64,000 nucleotides of DNA, from contig NZ_CP038267.1 of NCBI RefSeq assembly GCF_004564375.1, positions 310,001 through 374,000 of the forward strand, written 5' to 3'. The stretch is from Nocardioides euryhalodurans. Lineage in GTDB: Bacteria; Actinomycetota; Actinomycetes; Propionibacteriales; Nocardioidaceae. Below the pieces are notes generated by a model that did no database searches, was not told where the DNA came from, and worked only from the letters and a program-made list of their open reading frames with translations. Of this stretch, positions 1 to 6,691 are shown piece by piece. The position numbers and the translations under genes are program-made. How positions within the stretch are numbered: position 1 is the stretch's first letter; every line of letters starts with the position of its first letter.

Positions 1-1
1 C

Positions 2-589
2 CGTCGCGACCGGCTGGCCGACGTCCTCGCCGGCCTCGCGGCCGCCCAGGAGGCGGGGCTCACGCCGGTCAAGGTGAACGCCGTGCTGCTGCGCGGCACC
101 AACGACGACCAGGCGGCCGAGCTGCTCCGCTGGGCGGTGGGCGAGGGCTACCACCTGCGGTTCATCGAGCAGATGCCGCTGGACGCCCAGCACGACTGGA
201 GCCGCACGGCCATGGTGACGGCCGAGGAGATCTTCGAGCGGCTCGGAGCCGAGTTCGACCTGACCCCGGCGGCCGAGCCGCGGGGAAGCGCCCCGGCCGA
301 GCTGTTCCGCGTCGACGGCGGCCCGGCGACGGTCGGTGTCATCGCGTCCGTGACGCGTCCCTTCTGCGGCGACTGCGACCGGGTGCGGCTGACCGCCGAC
401 GGCCAGGTCCGCAACTGCCTCTTCGCGCGGGAGGAGTCCGACCTGCGCACCGCCATGCGGGCCGGGGCGAGCGACGAGGAGGTCGCCGAGCGCTGGGTCA
501 TCGCGATGCGGGGCAAGCGGCCCGGACACGGCATCGACGACCCCAGCTTCCTGCAGCCTGACCGGCCGATGTCGGCGATCGGCGGGTAG
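2..589 (+). CDS. moaA: GTP 3',8-cyclase MoaA, C-terminal part (5' truncated by window edge)
   Basis: Radical SAM enzyme of molybdenum cofactor biosynthesis that converts GTP to 3',8-cyclo-GTP. Only the C-terminal ~195 residues are in the window, and the reading frame is open from base 2. The second [4Fe-4S] site is visible as FCGDCDRVRL followed about a dozen residues later by RNCLF, giving three cysteines with MoaA spacing. The protein ends in the conserved GG dipeptide that MoaA inserts into its own active site. The radical SAM CxxxCxxC motif lies upstream of the window. The stop is followed by a hairpin-rich repeat and a convergent small gene. The internal GTG at 74 is not the true start, because the homologous sequence continues upstream of it. 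Confidence 0.95.
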   Translation, partial: RRDRLADVLAGLAAAQEAGLTPVKVNAVLLRGTNDDQAAELLRWAVGEGYHLRFIEQMPLDAQHDWSRTAMVTAEEIFERLGAEFDLTPAAEPRGSAPAELFRVDGGPATVGVIASVTRPFCGDCDRVRLTADGQVRNCLFAREESDLRTAMRAGASDEEVAERWVIAMRGKRPGHGIDDPSFLQPDRPMSAIGG

Positions 590-604
590 CGCGTGAGGTG
601 ATGC

Positions 605-690
605 CGGTTTCCCGGTCGGCCGGCGAAACCGGGGGCGCGTCACGCTCGTGTTGGTGACGAACCCGGAGACTCGCTCGCGAGGTCCACCCT
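605..690. repeat. Intergenic structured repeat, copy A
   Basis: Fills the space between the convergent moaA and the small gene at 698-907. It reads as a hairpin (GGTTTCCCGG near 606, CCGGCGAAACC near 620-630), a G5 run, a second hairpin (CGTCAC at 638-643, GTGACG at 654-659), then CCGGAGACTCGC. The same order occurs at 16747-16827. It may act as a bidirectional terminator or be a REP-like element. Confidence 0.6.
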
Positions 691-697
691 CGTGGCG

Positions 698-907
698 TCA
701 GCCGGTGCCGACCTCCGAGACCGGCACCACGTCCTTGAGGAACTGACGCGCCCCCAGGAAGTCGGAGAGCGTCGTCCGGTGCTCCTCGCAGGCGAGCCAG
801 GTCTTGCGCCGGTCAGGCGTGTGCAGCTTGGGGTTGTTCCAGAGCAGCGCCCACACGGCGTCCTGCTGGCAGCCCTTGGCGCTGCAGGTCGGCTGGTCCT
901 GGTCCAT
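698..907 (-). CDS. Small conserved actinobacterial protein with Cys/His pairs (often labelled acetone carboxylase)
   Basis: A 69-residue protein. Cysteines at positions 8, 13 and 40 and His43 (CSAKGC and WLACEEH) resemble a small zinc-knuckle layout. The central phrase NPKLHTPDRRKTWLAC and the tail LSDFLGARQFL are, from memory, typical of a short family widespread in Actinobacteria that databases sometimes name acetone carboxylase; nothing of that large enzyme is present and I infer no function. The ATG at 907 is the only start that gives the family length. It is convergent with moaA, and an inverted repeat lies upstream at 1016-1040. Confidence 0.75.
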   Translation of the reverse strand: MDQDQPTCSAKGCQQDAVWALLWNNPKLHTPDRRKTWLACEEHRTTLSDFLGARQFLKDVVPVSEVGTG

Positions 908-1015
908 GGGTCCATCCTCGCGCCCTGCTCCGAGGCCGGTGACGGCGCCCCGAAATGCAGGAAGCCGGACGACCACGGGGGAGGACGTCCGGCACCTGCG
1001 AACTGCGACGGGGGA

Positions 1016-1040
1016 GACACAGTTCGTCGTGAATTGTGTC
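1016..1040. promoter_or_regulatory. Imperfect palindrome upstream of the 69-residue gene
   Basis: GACACAGTTC, five bases, then GAATTGTGTC: ten-base arms with one mismatch. It sits about 110 bp upstream of the minus-strand start at 907 and just beyond the stop of the DUF3099 gene. It could be an operator or a small terminator for the DUF3099 gene, although no T tract follows. Confidence 0.35.
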
Positions 1041-1056
1041 AGGGGATCTGGGAAAG

Positions 1057-1374
1057 TCAAATACTGTCGTATCCGCGTGGCGGTGCGGAATCCGTACCTC
1101 CACCGAGCTCCGGGTGAGCATTCGGTGACCCCGTGAGGGCGAATCCGTCGGACTTCGTCGAGACGGCGTTCGCCATCACCACGGCGACGTACGGGAGCAG
1201 GACCGCGCCGGCCACCAGCACCCACCGCAGCCAGCCGGGTCCCACCAGGATCGCGCCGACGAAGCAGACGGTCCGCAGCGACATCGACAGGACGTAGCGA
1301 CGCTGCCGGCGGGCGATGTCCTCGTGGGCGCTCGACGACGCCGTCGTGATGCGCACAGCGTCGTCGCGGGCCAT
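1057..1374 (-). CDS. DUF3099 family small membrane protein
   Basis: About 105 residues. A charged N terminus with ITTASSSAHEDIARRQRRY is followed by two hydrophobic segments (roughly residues 28-45 and 50-68) separated by GPGWLRW, which is the DUF3099 arrangement in Actinobacteria. Function unknown. The ATG at 1374 is preferred over the GTG at 1380 because TACAGT (complement of 1382-1387) ends 7 nt before it, fitting a leaderless promoter. Divergent from dodecin. Confidence 0.75.
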   Translation of the reverse strand: MARDDAVRITTASSSAHEDIARRQRRYVLSMSLRTVCFVGAILVGPGWLRWVLVAGAVLLPYVAVVMANAVSTKSDGFALTGSPNAHPELGGGTDSAPPRGYDSI

Positions 1375-1438
1375 GCTCACGACTGTACGTCGCTACGATC
1401 GCCGAACCCACCTCGTGCCCTGCGCAGAAGGAGACCCC
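1375..1438. promoter_or_regulatory. Divergent promoter region between DUF3099 gene and dodecin
   Basis: Leftward, TACAGT on the minus strand (1382-1387) sits 7 nt from the DUF3099 ATG. Rightward, TACGAT at 1394-1399 is a plausible -10 with a leader of about 33 nt that carries the GAAGGAGA ribosome binding site of dodecin. Hexamer calls are by eye. Confidence 0.4.
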
Positions 1439-1651
1439 ATGTCCAACCGCACCTACCGCGTCACCGAGATCGTCGGGACCTCGCCCGACGGGATCGACCA
1501 GGCCGTCCGCAACGGCATCGAGCGCGCCGCCAAGACTCTGCGCCACGTCGACTGGTTCGAGGTCACCCAGGTGCGCGGCCAGGTCAAGGACGGCCAGGTC
1601 GAGCACTTCCAGGTCGGGATCAAGGTCGGGTTCCGCCTGGAGGACGAGTGA
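1439..1651 (+). CDS. Dodecin family flavin-binding protein
   Basis: A 70-residue protein matching the full length of dodecin, the dodecameric flavin (or CoA) storage protein. Recognisable features are TEIVGTSPDGIDQAV at the start of the single helix, the WFEV strand with Trp39 (the flavin-stacking residue in dodecins), and the final FQVGIKVGFRLE strand. The start is fixed by a strong Shine-Dalgarno GAAGGAGA ending 5 nt before the ATG. Probably monocistronic; the next gene has its own promoter-like hexamer. Confidence 0.9.
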   Translation: MSNRTYRVTEIVGTSPDGIDQAVRNGIERAAKTLRHVDWFEVTQVRGQVKDGQVEHFQVGIKVGFRLEDE

Positions 1652-1690
1652 GTTCCGCGTACGCGCCGGTAATCACTAGCGTCGGTGACC

Positions 1691-2407
1691 GTGACTGACA
1701 ACGAACCCAGATCGGTCCTCGTCACCGGGGGCAACCGCGGCATCGGACGCGCCATCGCCGGGGCCTTCCTCGCCCAGGGCGACCGCGTCGCGGTGACCAG
1801 TCGCAGCGGCGGGGGGCCCGAGGGTTCCCTCGACCTGGTGTGCGACATCACCGACGCCGCCGCCGTCGACGAGGCCTTCTCCCGGATCGAGGAGGAGCAC
1901 GGGCCCGTCGAGGTGCTGGTCGCCAACGCCGGTGTCACTGCCGACACGCTGCTGCTGCGGATGAGCGAGGAGGACTGGTCCCGCGTCATCGACACCAACC
2001 TGACCGGCTCCTTCCGGCTCGCCAAGCGCGCCTCCAAGGGCATGCTCCGGCTCCGGCGGGGGCGGATCGTCTTCATCTCCTCGGTGGTCGGGCTGCTCGG
2101 CTCGGCGGGGCAGGTCAACTACGCCGCGTCGAAGGCCGGCCTGGTCGGCATGGCGCGCTCGCTGACGCGGGAGCTCGGGTCGCGCTCGATCACGGCCAAC
2201 GTGGTCGCGCCCGGGTTCGTCGACACCGACATGACCGCGGTGCTGACCGACGAGCAGAAGGACACCATCAAGCAGCAGGTGCCGCTGCAGCGGTACGGCA
2301 CCCCGGAGGAGATCGCGGCGGCCGTCCTGTGGCTGACCGGCGAGCACGGCGGCTACGTGACCGGAGCCGTGATCCCGGTCGACGGCGGACTCGGAATGGG
2401 GCACTGA
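1691..2407 (+). CDS. fabG: 3-oxoacyl-ACP reductase FabG
   Basis: SDR-fold NADPH-dependent ketoreductase of type II fatty acid synthesis, about 238 residues. The cofactor motif TGGNRGIG is near residue 12, NAG follows the expected spacing, the catalytic Ser lies in FISSVVG and the Tyr/Lys in VNYAASK. The stop is separated by one base from the enoyl reductase gene, the same order as mabA-inhA in mycobacteria. GTG 1691 is chosen because TAGCGT at 1677-1682 ends 8 nt upstream; GTG 1685 in the same frame is an alternative two residues longer. Confidence 0.92.
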   Translation: MTDNEPRSVLVTGGNRGIGRAIAGAFLAQGDRVAVTSRSGGGPEGSLDLVCDITDAAAVDEAFSRIEEEHGPVEVLVANAGVTADTLLLRMSEEDWSRVIDTNLTGSFRLAKRASKGMLRLRRGRIVFISSVVGLLGSAGQVNYAASKAGLVGMARSLTRELGSRSITANVVAPGFVDTDMTAVLTDEQKDTIKQQVPLQRYGTPEEIAAAVLWLTGEHGGYVTGAVIPVDGGLGMGH

Positions 2408-2408
2408 C

Positions 2409-3179
2409 ATGGGCATCCTGGACGGCAAGCGGATCCTGGTCGCGGGCGTGACCATGGACAGCTCGATCGGGTACGCGGTCGCGCGGGTGGCGCAGGAGCA
2501 GGGCGCCACCGTGCTGATCTCGAACTTCGGGCGGGCCCTCGGCATCACCCGACGGATCGCCAAGCGGCTCCCCACGGAGCCGCCGGTCCTCGAGCTCGAC
2601 GTGACCGACCAGGACCACCTCGACGGCCTCGCCGACGCCGTGCGCGAGCACGTCGACGGGCTCGACGGGGTGGTCCACTCGATCGCCTACGGCAACCCGG
2701 AGACGCTGCTCGGGGGCAAGTTCCTCGAGGGGCCGTGGGAGGACGTCGCCCAGGCGGTGCAGGTCTCGGCGTACTCCCTCAAGGCGCTCGCCGTCGCGGC
2801 CCGCCCGCTGATGGGGTCGGGCGGCTCGATCGTCGGCCTGACCTTCGACGCGACCACGGCGTGGCCGGCGTACGACTGGATGGGCGTCGCGAAGGCCGGC
2901 CTCGAGTCGACCTCGCGCTACCTCGCCCGCGACCTCGGCGCCGAGGGGATCCGCTGCAACCTGGTCTCCGCCGGGCCGCTGAAGACCCTGGCCGCCAAGG
3001 CCATCCCCGGTTTCGAGGACCTCGAGTCGATGTGGAAGACCCGCGCCCCGCTCGGCTGGGACGAGGGCGACCACGACCCGACCGCGCGCGCGGTCTGCGC
3101 CCTGCTGAGCGACTTCTTCCCCGCGACCACGGGGGAGATCGTGCACGTCGACGGTGGCTTCCACGCGATGGGGGCCTGA
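2409..3179 (+). CDS. fabI: Enoyl-ACP reductase FabI (InhA-type)
   Basis: NADH-dependent reductase for the last step of fatty acid elongation, 256 residues. It has the divergent SDR cofactor loop AGVTMDSSIGYA instead of GxxxGxG, HSIAYG after the fourth strand, and the FabI Tyr-x6-Lys signature YDWMGVAK. The C terminus VHVDGGFHAMGA is typical of the family. It starts one base after the fabG stop, so the two are almost certainly cotranscribed and together reduce the 3-oxoacyl and enoyl intermediates. Confidence 0.93.
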   Translation: MGILDGKRILVAGVTMDSSIGYAVARVAQEQGATVLISNFGRALGITRRIAKRLPTEPPVLELDVTDQDHLDGLADAVREHVDGLDGVVHSIAYGNPETLLGGKFLEGPWEDVAQAVQVSAYSLKALAVAARPLMGSGGSIVGLTFDATTAWPAYDWMGVAKAGLESTSRYLARDLGAEGIRCNLVSAGPLKTLAAKAIPGFEDLESMWKTRAPLGWDEGDHDPTARAVCALLSDFFPATTGEIVHVDGGFHAMGA

Positions 3180-3230
3180 GCGGCCGCCCACACCGACGCC
3201 GGCCCCGAGGCCTCCGCTAGCGTCACGCCC

Positions 3231-4916
3231 GTGACCTCACTCGTGGAGCTCCGGGTGCTGGAGGGGCCGAACCTCTACTTCCCCCGCGCGGCGATCAAGC
3301 TGACCCTCGACATCGGCGCGCTGTCCGACGTCCCCACGAGGACGGCCCAGGCGTTCGCCCGCCGCATCGGACTCGGGCAGGCGCGGCCGGGGGAGCCCGG
3401 GACCGGCTTCCGGCAGCGGTTCGCGATCCGCGCCGTGGCCCGGCTGGTGAGGGCGCTGGCGGCCGAGAGCGGGACGACGCGGCTGGCCGTACGGGTGCGT
3501 CCCACGAGCGACCCGCACCAGATCGTGGTCGCCTACCCGTGGCGGCATCGGGAGCGCGCGCAGGAGATGGGGCGCGCGGTCGCCGAGGTGATCGACGCCC
3601 TGCCGGCGACCGATGTCGACGAGCTGATGCACCGGGCGGCCGAGCGGGTCGCGGCCGCCGCGGTGGGCGAGGGGCCGCGCACCCTGACCCCGGGAGTACC
3701 GGTGGTGGCCGTGACGGGTACCAACGGCAAGACCACGACCAGCCGGATGATCGCCCACGTCGCGCGGACCAACGGCCTGGTCGTCGGGTGGTCCAACACC
3801 GACGGCATCTACGTCGACGGCGCGCTGGTCGAGGCGGGCGACTACTCCGGGCCCAGCGGGGCCGGCCGGGTGCTGGCGCACCCGGAGGTGGAGTTCGCCG
3901 TCACCGAGACCGCCCGCGGCGGCATCCTGCTCAAGGGCATCGGCCTCACCCGCAACGACGTCTCCGTCGTCACCAACGTCTCCGCCGACCACCTCGGGCT
4001 GCAGGGGATCGACACCCTCGACCAGCTCGCCGAGGTCAAGGCGGTCGTCCCGCGGATCACGCGCAAGGGCGGCTGGGCGGTGCTCAACGGCGACGACCCG
4101 CGGGTGCTGGCGATGCGTACCGTGATCAAGGCGCGTCCGTGGGTGTTCTCCCGGGACCCCGACTCCCCGGCGATCCGGGAGGTGCTCAACGAGGGTGGAC
4201 GGGCGACGACGGTGATCGACGGCTGGGTCTGCGTGGTGGCGCCGAACGCCGACCCCGAGCTCGTGGTGGAGCTGGTGGACGTGCCGATGACGCTCGCCGG
4301 CCTGTCCCGCTTCAACGTCGAGAACACCCTGGCTGCCACGTCGGCGGCACTCGCGGCAGGGATCCCCCGGGAGGTCGTCGCGGCCGGCCTCAGGTCGTTC
4401 CGACCCGATGCCGAGCACAACCCCGGACGCATGAACTTCTTCAGCATCGGCGAGGTCACGGTCGTCGTCGACCTCGCCCACAACGAGGCGGGGCTCGAGG
4501 CGCTGCTCGAGGTCATGGGAGGCGTACGCCGCCCCGGCGCCCGGCTGCTCCTGGGCCTCGGCGCGGTCGGCGACCGACAGGACGACCTCATCGAGCGGCT
4601 CGGTGAGATCGGGGCGATGGGCTCGGACGTGGTGGCGATCGGCCACAAGCAGCACTACCTGCGCGGTCGCACCGTGGCGGAGCTCGACGGCCTGATGCGG
4701 GCAGGCGCCGCACGCGTCGGCGTCGAGGAGCTGGAGTCCTACCCCACCGAGGTCGCGGCCCTGGCCGCGCTGGTCGGGCAGGCGCAGCCGGGCGACGTCG
4801 TCGGGCTGATGTGCCACGCGGAGCGCGAGGACGTCTTCGCCTGGATCGCCGAGCACGACGGGACCGCCGACGACCCCGAGACGCTCGGCGGGAAGGTCCG
4901 TGCCGCGCACGGCTGA
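3231..4916 (+). CDS. CphA-like Mur ligase lacking the ATP-grasp domain
   Basis: 561 residues. The first ~145 residues align with the N-terminal domain of cyanophycin synthetase: VLEGPNLYFPRAAIKLTLDIG here corresponds to VYRGANVWSYEKAIHLVVDLG in the CphA encoded at 6676-9447. A Mur ligase module then follows directly, with P-loop TGTNGKTTT at ~160-168, the ETARGGIL loop and SADHLGLQGIDT, also closely matching CphA. The ~250-residue ATP-grasp domain between them is absent. A Mur ligase catalyses ATP-dependent amide bond formation; by homology to CphA the product could be isopeptide-linked Arg or Lys, but the acceptor is unknown. GTG start with TAGCGT 7 nt upstream. It overlaps the next gene by 17 bp. 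Confidence 0.85.
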   Translation: MTSLVELRVLEGPNLYFPRAAIKLTLDIGALSDVPTRTAQAFARRIGLGQARPGEPGTGFRQRFAIRAVARLVRALAAESGTTRLAVRVRPTSDPHQIVVAYPWRHRERAQEMGRAVAEVIDALPATDVDELMHRAAERVAAAAVGEGPRTLTPGVPVVAVTGTNGKTTTSRMIAHVARTNGLVVGWSNTDGIYVDGALVEAGDYSGPSGAGRVLAHPEVEFAVTETARGGILLKGIGLTRNDVSVVTNVSADHLGLQGIDTLDQLAEVKAVVPRITRKGGWAVLNGDDPRVLAMRTVIKARPWVFSRDPDSPAIREVLNEGGRATTVIDGWVCVVAPNADPELVVELVDVPMTLAGLSRFNVENTLAATSAALAAGIPREVVAAGLRSFRPDAEHNPGRMNFFSIGEVTVVVDLAHNEAGLEALLEVMGGVRRPGARLLLGLGAVGDRQDDLIERLGEIGAMGSDVVAIGHKQHYLRGRTVAELDGLMRAGAARVGVEELESYPTEVAALAALVGQAQPGDVVGLMCHAEREDVFAWIAEHDGTADDPETLGGKVRAAHG

Positions 4917-5847
4917 GGCGCCGGAGGCGGTGGTCGCCGCCGCGGCACCGAGCCACCGACGGCTCTCGGTCGGCGGGCTGGTCGGCGGCGAGGCGGTGAC
5001 GTGGGCCGGCGATCCCTCCGGCTGCTTCCAGATCGGATCGGTGACCAAGGTGTTCACCGGCCTGCTCCTGGCGACGTACGTCGTGGACGGCACGGTCGCC
5101 CTCGACGACCCGGTCGGCGCGCTGGTCGACGACCTCTCCGGACCGGTGCGTGACGTCACTCTCGAGCAGCTGGCGACGCACACGTCCGGGCTGCCCCGGA
5201 TCCCGAAGGAGCTGTGGTCGCGGGCGCTCAGCCGCCACCCGGATCCCTACGGCGACGTCGACCACGAGGCACTCGTCCGGTCCCTCGCGTCGACGAGGCT
5301 CAAGCGGCGTCGCCGACCTGCCTACTCCAACCTCGGTGCGGGTCTGCTGGGCCACGCCCTCGCGGTCAGGGCCGGAAGGCCGTACGCCGACCTGGTGCGT
5401 GAGCGTGTGTCCGACCCGCTCGGGCTGCGCAGCACCGGAGTCGATCCCGGGGACGGCCTGCCCGGTCACCGCCGCCGTGGGCGGCCCCGCACCCAGGCCT
5501 GGACCTTCGACGCCCTCGCGGGCTGTGGTGCGCTCTGGTCGACGCTGGCGGACCTGCAGCGCTTCCTGGCGGCCCAGCTCGAGCCGCCGCCGGGGCCGCT
5601 CGGTGACGCGATCCGGCTGAGCCAGCAGCCGCGGGTGCCGGGTGCCCGGATGGACCACTGCCTGGGTTGGTTGCGGTGGCACGGCAGCGACGGGGTGCTG
5701 CTGTGGCACAACGGGGGTACTGCCGGCTACCGCTCCTTCGTCGGCGTCGACCCGGACCACCGGGTGGCGGTGGTCGCCCTGACCGCGAGCGACCGCTCCG
5801 TGGACGGCCTCGGGATCCGGTTGGTGCAGGCGCTCACGCAGGGGTGA
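4900..5847 (+). CDS. Serine hydrolase of the beta-lactamase/DD-peptidase fold
   Basis: 315 residues. All three class C-type motifs are present: S47-V-T-K50, Y142-S-N144 and H270-N-G-G. The fold covers DD-peptidases, esterases, D-aminopeptidases and class C beta-lactamases. No signal peptide is seen (the N terminus is MPRTAEAPEAVV), so a cytoplasmic esterase or peptidase is more likely than a secreted beta-lactamase. It overlaps the Mur ligase gene by 17 bp, which implies translational coupling and a shared pathway, possibly hydrolysis of the ligase product. Confidence 0.85.
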   Translation: MPRTAEAPEAVVAAAAPSHRRLSVGGLVGGEAVTWAGDPSGCFQIGSVTKVFTGLLLATYVVDGTVALDDPVGALVDDLSGPVRDVTLEQLATHTSGLPRIPKELWSRALSRHPDPYGDVDHEALVRSLASTRLKRRRRPAYSNLGAGLLGHALAVRAGRPYADLVRERVSDPLGLRSTGVDPGDGLPGHRRRGRPRTQAWTFDALAGCGALWSTLADLQRFLAAQLEPPPGPLGDAIRLSQQPRVPGARMDHCLGWLRWHGSDGVLLWHNGGTAGYRSFVGVDPDHRVAVVALTASDRSVDGLGIRLVQALTQG

Positions 5848-5878
5848 TTCCCGCCTCGGGCGGGCGTACGCTGACCTC

Positions 5879-6691
5879 ATGGCCACCCTCCGAACAGGAG
5901 GGCTCGAGCTCTTCCACGAGGTGCGCGGCACCGGCGATCCGATCCTGGGGATCCACGGCAGCCCGAGTTCGTGCGCGTTCTGGGAGGACGCCGCGGAGGC
6001 ACTCGCCGCGCTGGGCACCTGTGTGGTCTACGACAGGCGCGGCTTCGGCCGGAGCGCGTGGGCGACACCACCGCTGACCGTGGACCTCGACGACCACCTC
6101 GACGACGCGGTGGCGCTGCTCGCCGAGGTCGGCGGCCCGGCGGTCGTCATCGGGCGGAGCACCGGGGGGCTGATCGCGCTGGCGCTCGCCGTGAAGCACC
6201 CACGCCTGGTGCGCGCCCTGGTGCTGCTCGAACCGGCGGTGTTCGCCATCCACGCGGAGGCGCAGGCGTGGGCCACGCAGTTGCGTGAGAACGTGCTGAG
6301 CCGCGCGGGGGACGAACCCGGGTCAGCGGCCCGGACCGTTCTCGAGCTGGCCCTGGGGCCCGGTACGTGGGAGTCCTTCCCCGGCGAGGTGCAGGAGCTC
6401 TTCGCCGCTGGTGGACCCGGGGTGCTGGCCGAGATCCGGGGTCGCGGCCTGGACCTGAGCGAGCAGCCGTGGCTGCCGAGCGCGGAGGAGCTCGCGTCCG
6501 TCAGCCAGCCCACACTGGTGCTCTCCGGGGAGAGCTCCTACCCAGCGGCCCTGGCGGTCGACGAGCAGCTGGTGTCGTCCCTGCCCGAAGCCCGGCACGA
6601 GCAGGTGCGCGGTGGGCACCTGATCGACCCTGCCCACCCGGCCGTGCTGCGCTTCGTGACCGAGGTGATCGCCGATCAGCCCTCGGACTGA
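5879..6691 (+). CDS. Alpha/beta hydrolase
   Basis: 270 residues. The oxyanion segment HGSPSS is at ~25, the nucleophile elbow GRSTGG near 92-97, and the C-terminal GGHLIDPAHP carries the catalytic His. No cap domain suggests a specific substrate. TACGCT at 5867-5872 ends 6 nt before the ATG, so it probably has its own leaderless promoter even though only 31 bp separate it from the previous gene. The last 16 bp overlap the end of the convergent cphA. Confidence 0.85.
   Translation: MATLRTGGLELFHEVRGTGDPILGIHGSPSSCAFWEDAAEALAALGTCVVYDRRGFGRSAWATPPLTVDLDDHLDDAVALLAEVGGPAVVIGRSTGGLIALALAVKHPRLVRALVLLEPAVFAIHAEAQAWATQLRENVLSRAGDEPGSAARTVLELALGPGTWESFPGEVQELFAAGGPGVLAEIRGRGLDLSEQPWLPSAEELASVSQPTLVLSGESSYPAALAVDEQLVSSLPEARHEQVRGGHLIDPAHPAVLRFVTEVIADQPSD

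Noticed and set aside
4900..5847. A beta-lactamase antibiotic-resistance gene
   Set aside because: No signal peptide, and the motifs are shared with esterases and peptidases; the context is a cytoplasmic ligase.
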